This document shows, in pieces, positions 34,863-44,004 of a stretch of DNA of 64,000 nt; position 1 is the first letter of the stretch, and each line of letters starts with the position of its first letter. This stretch comes from Streptomyces bicolor. Lineage in GTDB: Bacteria > Actinomycetota > Actinomycetes > Streptomycetales > Streptomycetaceae. The stretch is from contig NZ_JOFS01000012.1 of the NCBI RefSeq assembly GCF_000719285.1, positions 62,001 through 126,000 of the forward strand, written 5' to 3'. Position numbers and translations under genes: made by a program. The notes beneath the pieces are model-generated. The model saw only the letters and a list, made by a program, of their open reading frames with translations. It did not search any database and was not told the DNA's origin.

Positions 34863-36287
34863 TCAGGCGCCCGCGCCGAGTTCGCGAACCGCCTCCGCGA
34901 ACACGTCACCGCGCTGGTTGTAGTTGGCGAACATGTCCATCGAGGCACAGGCCGGGGCAAGGAGCACCGTGTCGCCGGGTCGTGCGAGCCGCTGCGCCTC
35001 CTGGACTGCCGCGAGCATCGCCCCAGTGTCGGTCCGGTCGAGGTCGACGACGGGTACTTCCGGCGCGTGTCGCGCGAGGGCTTCACGGATCAGGCCACGA
35101 TCGGCGCCGATGAGCACGGCCGCGCGAAGGCGCTTTGCCGACTTGGCGACGAGCTCCTCGAAGACGGCGCCCTTGGCGAGCCCGCCCGCGATCCACACGA
35201 TGGACTCGTAGGCCGCCAACGAGGCCTCGGCCGCGTGGGTGTTGGTCGCCTTGGAGTCGTCGACGTACGCGACCCCGGCCACGTCCGCCACGTGCGCGAT
35301 GCGGTGCGCGTCCGGGGTGAAGGCCCGCAGCCCGTCCCGGACGGCCTTGGGGGGCACCCCGAAGGCACGGGCGAGGGCCGCCGCCGCGAGGGCGTTGGCG
35401 ATGTTGTGCGGGGCCGGCGGATTGACGTCGGAGACCTCGGCGAGCTCCTGGGCGTTCTGCTGCCGGTTCTCGACGAAGGCGCGGTCGACCAGGATGCCCT
35501 CCACGACGCCGAGTTGGGACGGGCCGGGCGTGCCGAGGGTGAAGCCGATGGCCCGGCAGCCCTCCTCGACGTCGGCCTCGCGCACCAGGTCCTCGGTGGC
35601 CTTGTCGGCGACGTTGTACACGCAGGCGACGCGGTTGCCCTCGTAGATACGGCCCTTGTCGCGCGCGTACGCCTCCATGGAGCCGTGCCAGTCGAGGTGG
35701 TCGGGGGCGAGGTTCAGCACGGCCGCGGAGTGGGCGCGCAGCGAGGGCGCCCAGTGGAGCTGGTAGCTGGACAACTCCACGGCGAGGACGTCGTACTGCT
35801 CCTCGCCGAGCACCGCGTCGAGGAGGGAGACGCCGATGTTGCCCACGGCGGCGGTGCGCAGGCCCGCCGCCTTCAGAATCGAGGCCAGCATCTGGACGGT
35901 CGTGGTCTTGCCGTTGGTGCCGGTGACCGCGAGCCAGGGCGCGGCGTCGGGGCCGCGCAGCCGCCAGGCGAGCTCGACGTCGCCCCAGATCTCGATGCCT
36001 GCTTCACGAGCCGCCGCGAACAGCGGCTTGTCCGGCTTCCAGCCGGGCGCGGTCACGATGAGTTCGGTGCCTTCGGGCAGGGTCGCCCCGTCGCCGAGGC
36101 GGACGGTGACGCCGAGCGCCTCCAGCTCCTCGGCCTGGGCACGCGCGCGTGCGTCGTCGCCGTCGTTGACGACGGTGACCTTCGCGCCGAGGCCGTGCAG
36201 CACCTTGGCCGCCGGGATCCCGGAGACGCCGAGCCCGGCGACGGTGACGTTCTTCCCCTGCCAGTCGGTCACTTGTCCGCTGCCCAT
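34863..36287 (-). CDS. murD: MurD, UDP-MurNAc-Ala:D-Glu ligase
   Basis: The 474-aa Mur ligase adds D-glutamate to UDP-MurNAc-L-Ala. The N-domain has VTVAGLGVSGIPAAKVLHGL, the ATP loop is VTGTNGKTTTVQML, and conserved downstream residues include HLDWHGSMEAYARDKGRIYE (with the carbamylated-Lys region) and VDDSKATNTHAAEASLAAYE. Two starts are possible: ATG 36287, which overlaps mraY by 19 nt, and GTG 36272, whose GTGA overlap with the mraY stop is the coupling pattern used elsewhere in this cluster. Both give a complete enzyme. Confidence 0.96.
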   Translation of the reverse strand: MGSGQVTDWQGKNVTVAGLGVSGIPAAKVLHGLGAKVTVVNDGDDARARAQAEELEALGVTVRLGDGATLPEGTELIVTAPGWKPDKPLFAAAREAGIEIWGDVELAWRLRGPDAAPWLAVTGTNGKTTTVQMLASILKAAGLRTAAVGNIGVSLLDAVLGEEQYDVLAVELSSYQLHWAPSLRAHSAAVLNLAPDHLDWHGSMEAYARDKGRIYEGNRVACVYNVADKATEDLVREADVEEGCRAIGFTLGTPGPSQLGVVEGILVDRAFVENRQQNAQELAEVSDVNPPAPHNIANALAAAALARAFGVPPKAVRDGLRAFTPDAHRIAHVADVAGVAYVDDSKATNTHAAEASLAAYESIVWIAGGLAKGAVFEELVAKSAKRLRAAVLIGADRGLIREALARHAPEVPVVDLDRTDTGAMLAAVQEAQRLARPGDTVLLAPACASMDMFANYNQRGDVFAEAVRELGAGA

Positions 36288-37342
36288 CCCGCGTAGAAGA
36301 GGCCCAGTCCGACGATCACACAGATGCCCTGAATGATCCAGAAACGGACCACGACGAGTACTTCTGACCAGCCCTTGAGTTCGAAGTGGTGTTGGAGTGG
36401 CGCCATCCGGAAGACGCGCTTCCCGGTGAGCCGGAAGGAGCCGACCTGGATGACCACCGACATGGTGATGAGCACGAACAGGCCGCCGAGGATGGCGAGC
36501 AGCAGCTCGGTGCGCGAGCAGATCGCGAGACCGGCGAGCGCGCCACCGAGGGCCAGCGAACCGGTGTCACCCATGAAGATCTTCGCGGGCGACGTGTTCC
36601 ACCACAGGAAGCCGAGGCAGGCACCCATCAGCGCCGAGGAGACGACGGCGAGGTCGAGTGGATCTCGCACCTCGTAGCAGGCGCCGGGGTTGGCGAGCGT
36701 CTGGGCGTTGGCGCAGGACTCCTGGAACTGCCACACGCCGATGAACGTGTACGCGCCGAAGACGAGCACGGAGGCGCCGGTGGCGAGGCCGTCCAGACCG
36801 TCCGTCAGGTTCACGCCGTTCGACATGGCGAGGATCATGAACAGCGCCCAGACGACGAACAGCACCGGGCCGATGGACCAGCCGAAGTCCTGCACGAAGG
36901 AGAGCTTGGTGGAGGCCGGGGTGTTGTTGCGGTTGTCCGCGAACTGCAGCGACAGCACCGCGAAGGCGATACCGCCGAGGAGCTGGCCGGCCATCTTGGC
37001 CTTGGCCCGCAGACCCAGCGAACGACGCTTGACGATCTTGATGTAGTCGTCCAGGAAGCCGACCAGACCCATGCCGGCCATCAGACCGAGCACCAGGACG
37101 CCGGAGAACGTCGGCGGCTTGCCCGTGATCAGCTTCGACAGGAAGTACGCGGCGATCGTCGCCAGGATGAAGGCGATACCACCCATGGTCGGCGTACCGC
37201 GCTTGCTGTGGTGCTCGCGCGGGCCGTCGTCCCGGATGTACTGGCCGTAGCCCTTGCGGGCCAGCAGCTTGATCAGCAGCGGGGTGCCGACCAGGGTCAG
37301 GAAGAGACCAATGACTCCTGAGAACAGGATCTGATTCATCAT
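36269..37342 (-). CDS. mraY: MraY, phospho-MurNAc-pentapeptide translocase (lipid I synthase)
   Basis: The 357-aa enzyme transfers phospho-MurNAc-pentapeptide to undecaprenyl phosphate. It has ten membrane helices. Catalytic motifs are GLVGFLDDYIKIVKRRSLGL (paired Asp), SNGVNLTDGLDGLATG, FMGDTGSLALGGALA, and the His-rich loop MAPLQHHFELKGWSE. Its ATG overlaps the murF stop by 4 nt (ATGA). Confidence 0.98.
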   Translation of the reverse strand: MMNQILFSGVIGLFLTLVGTPLLIKLLARKGYGQYIRDDGPREHHSKRGTPTMGGIAFILATIAAYFLSKLITGKPPTFSGVLVLGLMAGMGLVGFLDDYIKIVKRRSLGLRAKAKMAGQLLGGIAFAVLSLQFADNRNNTPASTKLSFVQDFGWSIGPVLFVVWALFMILAMSNGVNLTDGLDGLATGASVLVFGAYTFIGVWQFQESCANAQTLANPGACYEVRDPLDLAVVSSALMGACLGFLWWNTSPAKIFMGDTGSLALGGALAGLAICSRTELLLAILGGLFVLITMSVVIQVGSFRLTGKRVFRMAPLQHHFELKGWSEVLVVVRFWIIQGICVIVGLGLFYAGWAADK

Positions 37343-38751
37343 CGGGCTGCGACCTCACCCTCGGCACCGTCGAGGAGCGCCTGGGCAACGCTCTCCAGAC
37401 CGACCGAACGGGACGCCTTCACGAGTACGACGTCCCCCGGGCGCAACTCGCTGCGCAACAGGTCGACCGCCGCCTGTGCGTCGGACACGTGCACCGACTC
37501 CTCACCCCACGAACCCTCGTTATATGCGCCCAGTTGCAGCCAGGACGCTTCCCTGCCCCCGACCGCGACGAGCTTGCTGACGTTGAGCCGGACGGCGAGC
37601 CGCCCGACCGCGTCGTGCTCGGCGAGCGCCTCGTCCCCGAGCTCGGCCATCTTGCCGAGCACCGCCCACGTACGACGCCCCTTGCCCATGGCCGCAAGGG
37701 CACGCAGAGCGGCCCTCATGGACTCGGGGTTCGCGTTGTAGGCGTCGTTGACGACCGTCACGCCGTCCGGGCGCTCGGTGACCTCCATCCGCCAGCGGGA
37801 GAGGGAGCCCGCCTCGGAGAGCGCGGTGGCGATCTCTTCCGCGGACATGCCCAGCTCATGGGCGACGGCGGCCGCGGCGAGCGCGTTCGACACGTGGTGC
37901 TCACCGTACAGGCGCATGGTCACATCGCTTGCACCGGAGGGTGTGTGAAGGGTGAAAGCAGGCTGTCCGCTGTCCGTGAGTCTGACGTTCTCGGCGCGTA
38001 CGTCCGCTTCGCCTGACTCTCCGAAAAGGATCACCTTCGCCTTCGTACGGGACGCCATGGCCCGTACGAGAGGATCGTCGGCGTTGAGGATCGCGGCGCC
38101 GCCGTCCTCCTCCGACGGCAGGCCCTCGACGAGCTCGCCCTTGGCCTGCGCGATCTGCTCGCGGCCGCCGAACTCGCCGATGTGGGCGGTGCCGACATTG
38201 AGCACGAGGCCGATCCTCGGCGGCGTCAGATCGGCGAGGTAGCGGATGTGGCCGATGCCGCGGGCGCCCATCTCCAGGACCAGGAACCTGGTCTCCTCGG
38301 TGGCGCTGAGTGCGGTGAGCGGCAGCCCGATCTCGTTGTTGAGCGAGCCCGGCGTCCACACGGTGGGCGCCTTGCGCTGGAGCACCTGGGCGATCAGGTC
38401 CTTGGTGCTGGTCTTGCCCGCCGAGCCGGTCAGGGCGACGAGGGTCGCGCCGAGCCGTCGTACGACATGACGGGCGAGGGCGCCGAGGGCCGTCTGGACG
38501 TCGTCCACGACGATCGCGGGGACGCCCACGGGACGCGAGGCCAGTACGGCGACGGCACCCGCCGCCACGACCGCCTCGGCGAAGTCGTGGCCGTCCACGC
38601 GCTCGCCGACGAAGGCGGCGAAGAGGGTGCCGGGCTCCACTTCACGGGAGTCCCGGACGACCGGTCCGGTGACCTGGACGGACGGATCCGGTATGTCGTA
38701 CGTCTGCCCGCCGACGACTTCTGCGATCTCGGCGAGAGAGAGGGCGATCAC
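37339..38751 (-). CDS. murF: MurF, UDP-MurNAc-tripeptide D-Ala-D-Ala ligase
   Basis: The 470-aa Mur ligase adds D-Ala-D-Ala to complete the pentapeptide. The start is GTG 38751, giving the normal N-terminus MIALSLAEIAEVVGGQ; it follows the murE stop by 4 nt. The ATP loop is ALTGSAGKTSTKDLIAQVL, and the central domain has TPGSLNNEIGLPLTAL and LEMGARGIGHI. NDAYNANPESMRAALRALAA carries the conserved Mur-ligase C-domain residues. The D-Ala-D-Ala ligase ddl is not in this window. Confidence 0.97.
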   Translation of the reverse strand: MIALSLAEIAEVVGGQTYDIPDPSVQVTGPVVRDSREVEPGTLFAAFVGERVDGHDFAEAVVAAGAVAVLASRPVGVPAIVVDDVQTALGALARHVVRRLGATLVALTGSAGKTSTKDLIAQVLQRKAPTVWTPGSLNNEIGLPLTALSATEETRFLVLEMGARGIGHIRYLADLTPPRIGLVLNVGTAHIGEFGGREQIAQAKGELVEGLPSEEDGGAAILNADDPLVRAMASRTKAKVILFGESGEADVRAENVRLTDSGQPAFTLHTPSGASDVTMRLYGEHHVSNALAAAAVAHELGMSAEEIATALSEAGSLSRWRMEVTERPDGVTVVNDAYNANPESMRAALRALAAMGKGRRTWAVLGKMAELGDEALAEHDAVGRLAVRLNVSKLVAVGGREASWLQLGAYNEGSWGEESVHVSDAQAAVDLLRSELRPGDVVLVKASRSVGLESVAQALLDGAEGEVAAR

Positions 38752-38755
38752 AAGT

Positions 38756-40417
38756 TCATCCCTGGGTCTTCTGGATAGCTTCGCGAAGCACCTGGCGGTC
38801 GTCGAAGGGACGGACCACTCCGGCGATGTCCTGGCCCTGCTCGTGGCCCTTGCCCGCGACCAGCACGGTGTCGCCGGGCTCGGCGCGGGCGACGGCCGCG
38901 GCGATCGCGGCGGCCCGGTCCTCGAAGACCTGGACCTCGCCACGCTCGTGTACTGGCACGGACGCCGCGCCCTGGAGCATGGTTGCGAGAATCGCCAGGG
39001 GGTCTTCGGAGCGGGGGTTGTCGGAGGTCAGTACGGCGGTGTCGGCGAGCCGGGCCGCGGCGGCGCCCATCGGCGCGCGCTTGGTCTGGTCCCGGTCTCC
39101 GCCGCAGCCGAGCACGACGTGCAGCCTGCCCTCGGTGACCTTGCGGAGCGCCTTGAGCACCGATTCGACGGCGTCGGTCTTGTGGGCGTAGTCCACGACC
39201 GCGAGATACGGCTGCCCGGCGTCCACGCGCTCGAGCCGGCCCGGCACGCCGGGCACGGCGGCGATGCCGTCGGCGGCGGCCTGGGCGTCGAGGCCGGCGG
39301 CGGCCAGGGCGGTGATGGCGGCGAGGGTGTTCGCCACGTTGAAGGGGCCCGCGATCGGCGACCGGGCGGCGATCCGATCGCCCTTGGGACCGATCACCGT
39401 GAACGTCGAGTCCATGGGGCCGATCTCGACGTCCTCGGCGCGCCAGTCGGCGTCGGGGTGCCCCTCGGCGGAGAAGGTGACGACCGGGACGGTGGCTTCC
39501 TTGGCGAGCCTGCGGCCGTACTCGTCGTCGAGGTTGACGACGCCGAGTTTGCTGCGTTTCGGGGTGAACAGCTGCGCCTTGGCCCGGAAGTAGTCCTCCA
39601 TGTCGGAGTGGAACTCCATGTGTTCCGGGCTGAGGTTGGTGAAGACGGCGATGTCGAAGACGCAGCCGTCGACCCGGCCGAGGACCAGGGCGTGGCTGGA
39701 GACCTCCATGGCGACCGCCTCGACACCGCGTTCGCGCATGACGGCGAAGAGGGCCTGCAGATCGGTGGCTTCGGGGGTGGTGCGCTCGGACTTGATGCGC
39801 TCGTCGCCGACACGCATCTCGACCGTGCCGATGAGTCCGGTGGCGCGGGCGCTCTTGAGGCCGCCCTCGACGAGGTACGCGGTGGTGGTCTTGCCGGACG
39901 TGCCGGTGATGCCGATCTGCAGCAGGTCGTGACCGGGGTGGCCGTAGATCGTCGCCGCGAGTTCGCCCATCCGGCCGCGCGGGTCCTCCACGACCAGGAC
40001 CGGCAGTCCGGTCTCGGCGGCGCGCCCGGCGCCGGTCGGGTCGGTCAGCACGGCGGCCGCGCCGAGGCCGGCGGCCTGCGTGACGAAGTCGGCGCCGTGC
40101 AGGCGGGCGCCCGGGAGGGCGGCGTACAGGTCGCCGGGCCGGACGGCGCGCGAGTCATGGGTGATGCCCGTGACCTCGGCGGCGCCTTTCGTCTCCGGCG
40201 CGGGGACACCCAGCTGATCGGCGAGTTCCGCGAGGGGTGTGGCGGAGACCTGCGCCGGCCTGGGCGGTCCCGGATATGTCACGGGATGCGCCTTCTGGGT
40301 GGTTTGGGACTGATCAGCGTGTGGCACGGCGGTGAGCGTACCCGGCGCACCGGCTTCGGAGCGAAGTGAGGGGCGGGGCGTGCTCTGGTTCCCGGGGTCG
40401 GGAGTGATCGTTGTCAC
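38756..40417 (-). CDS. murE: MurE, UDP-MurNAc-Ala-Glu:diaminopimelate ligase
   Basis: The 553-aa Mur ligase adds the third stem residue. The ATP loop is GITGTSGKTTTAYLVEGG. The specificity motif DNPR (residues 466-469, in SDNPRSEDP) is that of diaminopimelate-adding enzymes, which fits Streptomyces walls (LL-DAP). About 55 extra, probably disordered residues precede the usual N-domain (TPLAELADQLGV). The start is GTG 40417 with AGGA 8 nt upstream; an internal GTG in HPVTYPG could also serve. Confidence 0.97.
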   Translation of the reverse strand: MTTITPDPGNQSTPRPSLRSEAGAPGTLTAVPHADQSQTTQKAHPVTYPGPPRPAQVSATPLAELADQLGVPAPETKGAAEVTGITHDSRAVRPGDLYAALPGARLHGADFVTQAAGLGAAAVLTDPTGAGRAAETGLPVLVVEDPRGRMGELAATIYGHPGHDLLQIGITGTSGKTTTAYLVEGGLKSARATGLIGTVEMRVGDERIKSERTTPEATDLQALFAVMRERGVEAVAMEVSSHALVLGRVDGCVFDIAVFTNLSPEHMEFHSDMEDYFRAKAQLFTPKRSKLGVVNLDDEYGRRLAKEATVPVVTFSAEGHPDADWRAEDVEIGPMDSTFTVIGPKGDRIAARSPIAGPFNVANTLAAITALAAAGLDAQAAADGIAAVPGVPGRLERVDAGQPYLAVVDYAHKTDAVESVLKALRKVTEGRLHVVLGCGGDRDQTKRAPMGAAAARLADTAVLTSDNPRSEDPLAILATMLQGAASVPVHERGEVQVFEDRAAAIAAAVARAEPGDTVLVAGKGHEQGQDIAGVVRPFDDRQVLREAIQKTQG

Positions 40418-40454
40418 GAGGTGGTTCCTGGGTGCTCGGTGCTGATCAGGGTGG

Positions 40455-42425
40455 TCAGGGTTTGAAGCTGACCGGGAGCTTCGCGGGCCTGGCTCCGGTC
40501 GGCGGGACCTGGAGGGTCTTCAGCGCGAACTCCATGACCTTCTTGTAGATGGGTCCGCAGATCTGGCCGCCGAAGTAGTTGCCGGCGGTGGCGTTCTGGA
40601 TCGCGCAGTAGACCGTGATGCGGGGCTTGTCGGCAGGCGCGAAGCCGGCGAACGACGACGTGTAGCCGCGGTACCTGCCGGTGGCCGGATCCACACGGTT
40701 CGCCGTACCCGTCTTGCCCGCGACCCGGTAGCCGGGGATGCGCGCCTTGGTGCCGGTGCCCTCCCTGTCGTCCACGACCGACTCCAGCATCTGGGCGAGG
40801 GTCTTCGCCGTCTTGGCGCTGATCACCCTGGTCTTCTTGGGCTTCGGGGCGGGGGTGAACTGCCCGTCGGGTCCCTTGGTGCCGCGCACGAGCGTGGGCT
40901 CGACGCGTACGCCGCCGTTAGCGACCGTCGAATAGACGGAGGCCGCCTGCATCGCGTTGATGGACACACCCTGGCCGAAAGGAATCGTGTACTGCTGCGA
41001 AGTCGACCAGGTGCCCGGGGCGGCGAGGATGCCCGGGGTCTCGCCCGGGAAGCCGAGCCCGGTGGCGCTGCCGAAGCCGAACTTGCGCAGGTAGTCGTAG
41101 AGGATCCGGTTGGACTGCTTCTGCGTCTTGCCCAGTTGGCCGGTGGCCAGGATGGTGCCGATGTTGCTGGACTTGGCGAGGACGCCGTTGAGCGTCAGGT
41201 ACCAGGTCGGGTGGTCGATGTCGTCCTTGAAGAGCCGGTCGCCGCGGTGCAGCCGGTTGGGCACCACGACATTCGTACCGGGTGTGGCCACACCCTCCTC
41301 CAGTACGGCGGCCATCGAGATGACCTTCGCGGTGGAGCCGGGCTCGTAGGCGTCCTGGACGGCCGCGTTGCCCAGGTTCGCGGCGCTGGCCTGGGAGAGG
41401 TTGTTCGGGTCGAAGCCGGGCGAGTTGGCCATGGCGAGGACCTCGCCGGTCTGCGTGTCCTGGACGATCACATAGCCGCGGTCCGCCTGGGACTTCGCCA
41501 CCTGCTCGCTGATCGCGTTCTGCGCGGCCCACTGGATGTCGCGGTCGATGGTGAGCTCGACCTCGCTGCCGGGCACGGCGGGTGTCTCGGTGGAGTTCAC
41601 GGTGGGCACCTGGCGGCCGCCGGACTGGGCGTAGCGGATCTCGCCGTTCTTGCCGGACAGTTCCTTGTTCAGCTGCTGCTCGACACCGCCGCCGCCCTTG
41701 CCGTCGGCGTTGACCCAGCCCAGTATCCCGGCGGCGAGGTCGCCGTTCGGGTACACGCGCTTGCTGCTGGCGACCGAGAGGACGCCCGCGAGGACGTTGA
41801 CCGTGCTCTTGTCCTTCTCCGCCTTGGTGGCCAGCGCGTTCTTCAGGTCCTTGATCTGCTTCCAGACCTGCGGGGTCTGGCGGCTCGCCAGCAGGGTGTA
41901 GCGCAGGTTCTTGTTCTCGGGCCGGAGCTTCTTGACGATCGCGGCCTGGTCCTGGCCGAGAATCGGCGCGAGGAGGGCGGCCGCCTGCTCGGGGCCGTCG
42001 CCGATCTTCAGCTGCTCGCGGCTGAACAGCGTGGGGTCGGCCGTGATGTCGTACGCGTCCACGCTGGTCGCCAGCGCCACGCCGTTGCGGTCGGTGATGG
42101 CGCCGCGCTCCGCGGCCAGGGTGTAGCCGACGTACCGGTTCTTCTCGGCCTTGGCGGCGTACGTGGCCGCGTCGACGCCCTGCACCTGGAGCAGCCGTAC
42201 GACGAACGCGAGCAGGACGAGGGTCAGGGCCAGGCTCACCATGCGCAGCCGGGGGCGTGGGCTGCCGAGCCGGATGATGCGGGGGCCCGGGCCGCGGGAC
42301 GGTGCCGGGCGGCGGGCCGGGCGGGCACCGGGGCCCGGACGCCGTTGGGTGCCGCCGGAGCGGGCGGGCTTCGCGGGCCCGGGCACGCGACGGCGGGGCG
42401 CTTCCCTGTCGGACACTTCCGTCAC
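40455..42425 (-). CDS. ftsI: FtsI (PBP3), septal peptidoglycan transpeptidase
   Basis: The 656-aa class B penicillin-binding protein crosslinks septal peptidoglycan as partner of FtsW. A long basic, Pro-rich cytosolic tail (about 60 residues) precedes one membrane helix (62-82). The pedestal domain carries RGAITDRNGVALATS. The transpeptidase motifs are Ser364-x-x-Lys367 in YEPGSTAKV, SSN in LAKSSNIGT, and KTG in YRVAGKTGTANRV. The GTG start overlaps the ftsL stop by 4 nt (GTGA). A 37-nt gap leads to murE. Confidence 0.97.
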   Translation of the reverse strand: MTEVSDREAPRRRVPGPAKPARSGGTQRRPGPGARPARRPAPSRGPGPRIIRLGSPRPRLRMVSLALTLVLLAFVVRLLQVQGVDAATYAAKAEKNRYVGYTLAAERGAITDRNGVALATSVDAYDITADPTLFSREQLKIGDGPEQAAALLAPILGQDQAAIVKKLRPENKNLRYTLLASRQTPQVWKQIKDLKNALATKAEKDKSTVNVLAGVLSVASSKRVYPNGDLAAGILGWVNADGKGGGGVEQQLNKELSGKNGEIRYAQSGGRQVPTVNSTETPAVPGSEVELTIDRDIQWAAQNAISEQVAKSQADRGYVIVQDTQTGEVLAMANSPGFDPNNLSQASAANLGNAAVQDAYEPGSTAKVISMAAVLEEGVATPGTNVVVPNRLHRGDRLFKDDIDHPTWYLTLNGVLAKSSNIGTILATGQLGKTQKQSNRILYDYLRKFGFGSATGLGFPGETPGILAAPGTWSTSQQYTIPFGQGVSINAMQAASVYSTVANGGVRVEPTLVRGTKGPDGQFTPAPKPKKTRVISAKTAKTLAQMLESVVDDREGTGTKARIPGYRVAGKTGTANRVDPATGRYRGYTSSFAGFAPADKPRITVYCAIQNATAGNYFGGQICGPIYKKVMEFALKTLQVPPTGARPAKLPVSFKP

Positions 42426-43009
42426 CTGCCGGGGGTCGGATACGTCGAGAACGGGGTGGGCTGCTGGGCTGGGGGCGCGTACTGGGGCGTGGTGGGGGCG
42501 GCCTCGGGGGACGCGTACTGGGGCGCGGTGGGGGCGGTCCCGGCGAACGGCGTGGGGGTCGCGCCGACCGTCGGCGGCATCGTGGGCTCGCTGACGAGGG
42601 CCTCCGGGGCGAGGATCAGCGGCATGTACGCGGAGGTCCGGTCGGCGGGGGCGGGGCTCGGTACGCCCTTGACCGTGCCGTCCGGGTCGAGGAAGGCGGG
42701 GTCGCCGCCGGGGACCATGCCGAGTTCGTGGGCGCGGCGCTGGAGGGCGTCGGGGGCGGAGTAGGCGTCGATGTCCCGCTGGAGGGACTGCTCCTCGTCG
42801 GTGAGGGCCTTGGTGTCCCTCTTCAGGTCGTCGAGCCTGAAAGCGCCTTCGCTGAGGGCGGAGTTCAGGACGAGAAGCCCGATGAGGCCGCCGCCGAGGA
42901 GCAGGACGACGAGGAGGACGAAGGGGGTGCGGGCGGCCCGTGCGCGCCCTGCGGGAATGAGTCGCGCGAGCCGGGCGGCACGCCCCCTCAGTTCGGGTTT
43001 CCTACTCAC
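42422..43009 (-). CDS. ftsL: FtsL-type septum formation initiator
   Basis: The 195-aa bitopic protein has an Arg/Ala-rich cytosolic tail, one membrane helix (residues 28-49) and a short leucine-zipper-like coiled coil (FRLDDLKRDTKALTDEEQSL, about 57-95) that would pair with the FtsB/DivIC partner. Unusually, about 85 further residues follow that are rich in Pro, Ala, Thr and Gln. Start GTG 43009 with GGGGAGG 4 nt upstream. Position between rsmH and ftsI supports the name, since sequence conservation in FtsL is low. Confidence 0.9.
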   Translation of the reverse strand: MSRKPELRGRAARLARLIPAGRARAARTPFVLLVVLLLGGGLIGLLVLNSALSEGAFRLDDLKRDTKALTDEEQSLQRDIDAYSAPDALQRRAHELGMVPGGDPAFLDPDGTVKGVPSPAPADRTSAYMPLILAPEALVSEPTMPPTVGATPTPFAGTAPTAPQYASPEAAPTTPQYAPPAQQPTPFSTYPTPGR

Positions 43010-43047
43010 TCAGCCTCCCCCGGGTCCGGTTCTCCAACTCACGCCCC

Positions 43048-44004
43048 TCATTCGATGGACTCCCTGATGCGCTCGACCCCGCGCAGGCGCGCTGGTGCCG
43101 CGCGCCGGTTCTCGGCGACCTCTTCCTCGGTGGGAAGTTCGGCACCGCGCGTCAGCAGCTTGAGCCGGGGCTGGTAGCGCTCTGGGACGACGGGCAGCCC
43201 CGGCGGGGCGGTGCTGGCGGCGCCGGCCGCGAACACCTGCTTGACCAGCCGGTCCTCCAGCGAGTGGTACGACAGGACGGCGATCCGCCCGCCGACGTCG
43301 AGGGCCTCCACGGCGGCCGGGATCGCCCGCTCCAGGACGGAGAGCTCGCCGTTGACCTCGATGCGCAGCGCCTGGAAGGTGCGCTTGGCCGGGTTGCCGC
43401 CGGTGCGCTTGGCGGCCTGCGGAAGGGCGTCGCGGATCAGCTCCACGAGCCGGGCGCTGTTGCTGAACGGCTCCTTCTCCCGCTCGCGCACGATCGCGGC
43501 CACGATCCGCTTGGCCTGCTTCTCCTCGCCGTACGCGCGCAGGATCCGGACCAGCTCGCCGGCCGGGTAGGTGTTGAGGACCTCCGCGGCGCTGATGCCG
43601 GTCGTCTGGTCCATGCGCATGTCCAGGGGGGCGTCCTGGGCGTAGGCGAAGCCGCGGTCGGCCTCGTCGAGCTGCATGGAGGACACGCCCAGGTCGAACA
43701 GGACTCCCTGCACGCGCGCGATGCCCAGCCTGTCCAGGACGTCCGGGAGCTCGTCGTAGACGGCGTGCACGAGGGTCGCGCGCTCGCCGTACGGCGCGAG
43801 CCGCTCGCCGGACAGGCGCAGGGCCTCCTTGTCCCGGTCGAGGGCGACGAGCCGCGCCTCGGGGAACCGCGCCAGGAGAGCCTCGCTGTGGCCGCCGAGC
43901 CCGAGCGTGCAGTCGACGACCACCGCTCCCGGCCGCTGCAGGGCGGGGGCCAACAGGTCCAGGCACCGCTGGAGCATCACCGGGACATGTCGACTCTGGC
44001 TCAA
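43048..44004 (-). CDS. rsmH: RsmH (MraW), 16S rRNA m4C1402 methyltransferase
   Basis: The 318-aa SAM-dependent enzyme methylates N4 of C1402 in 16S rRNA. The SAM motif is [19 protein letters not shown], and [33 protein letters not shown] and [21 protein letters not shown] are conserved. The start is TTG 44004 ([11 protein letters not shown]), with GAGAGGG close upstream; ATG 43977 is a shorter alternative. It is the first gene of the dcw cluster here. mraZ, which usually precedes it, is absent. Confidence 0.97.
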   Translation of the reverse strand: MSQSRHVPVMLQRCLDLLAPALQRPGAVVVDCTLGLGGHSEALLARFPEARLVALDRDKEALRLSGERLAPYGERATLVHAVYDELPDVLDRLGIARVQGVLFDLGVSSMQLDEADRGFAYAQDAPLDMRMDQTTGISAAEVLNTYPAGELVRILRAYGEEKQAKRIVAAIVREREKEPFSNSARLVELIRDALPQAAKRTGGNPAKRTFQALRIEVNGELSVLERAIPAAVEALDVGGRIAVLSYHSLEDRLVKQVFAAGAASTAPPGLPVVPERYQPRLKLLTRGAELPTEEEVAENRRAAPARLRGVERIRESIE

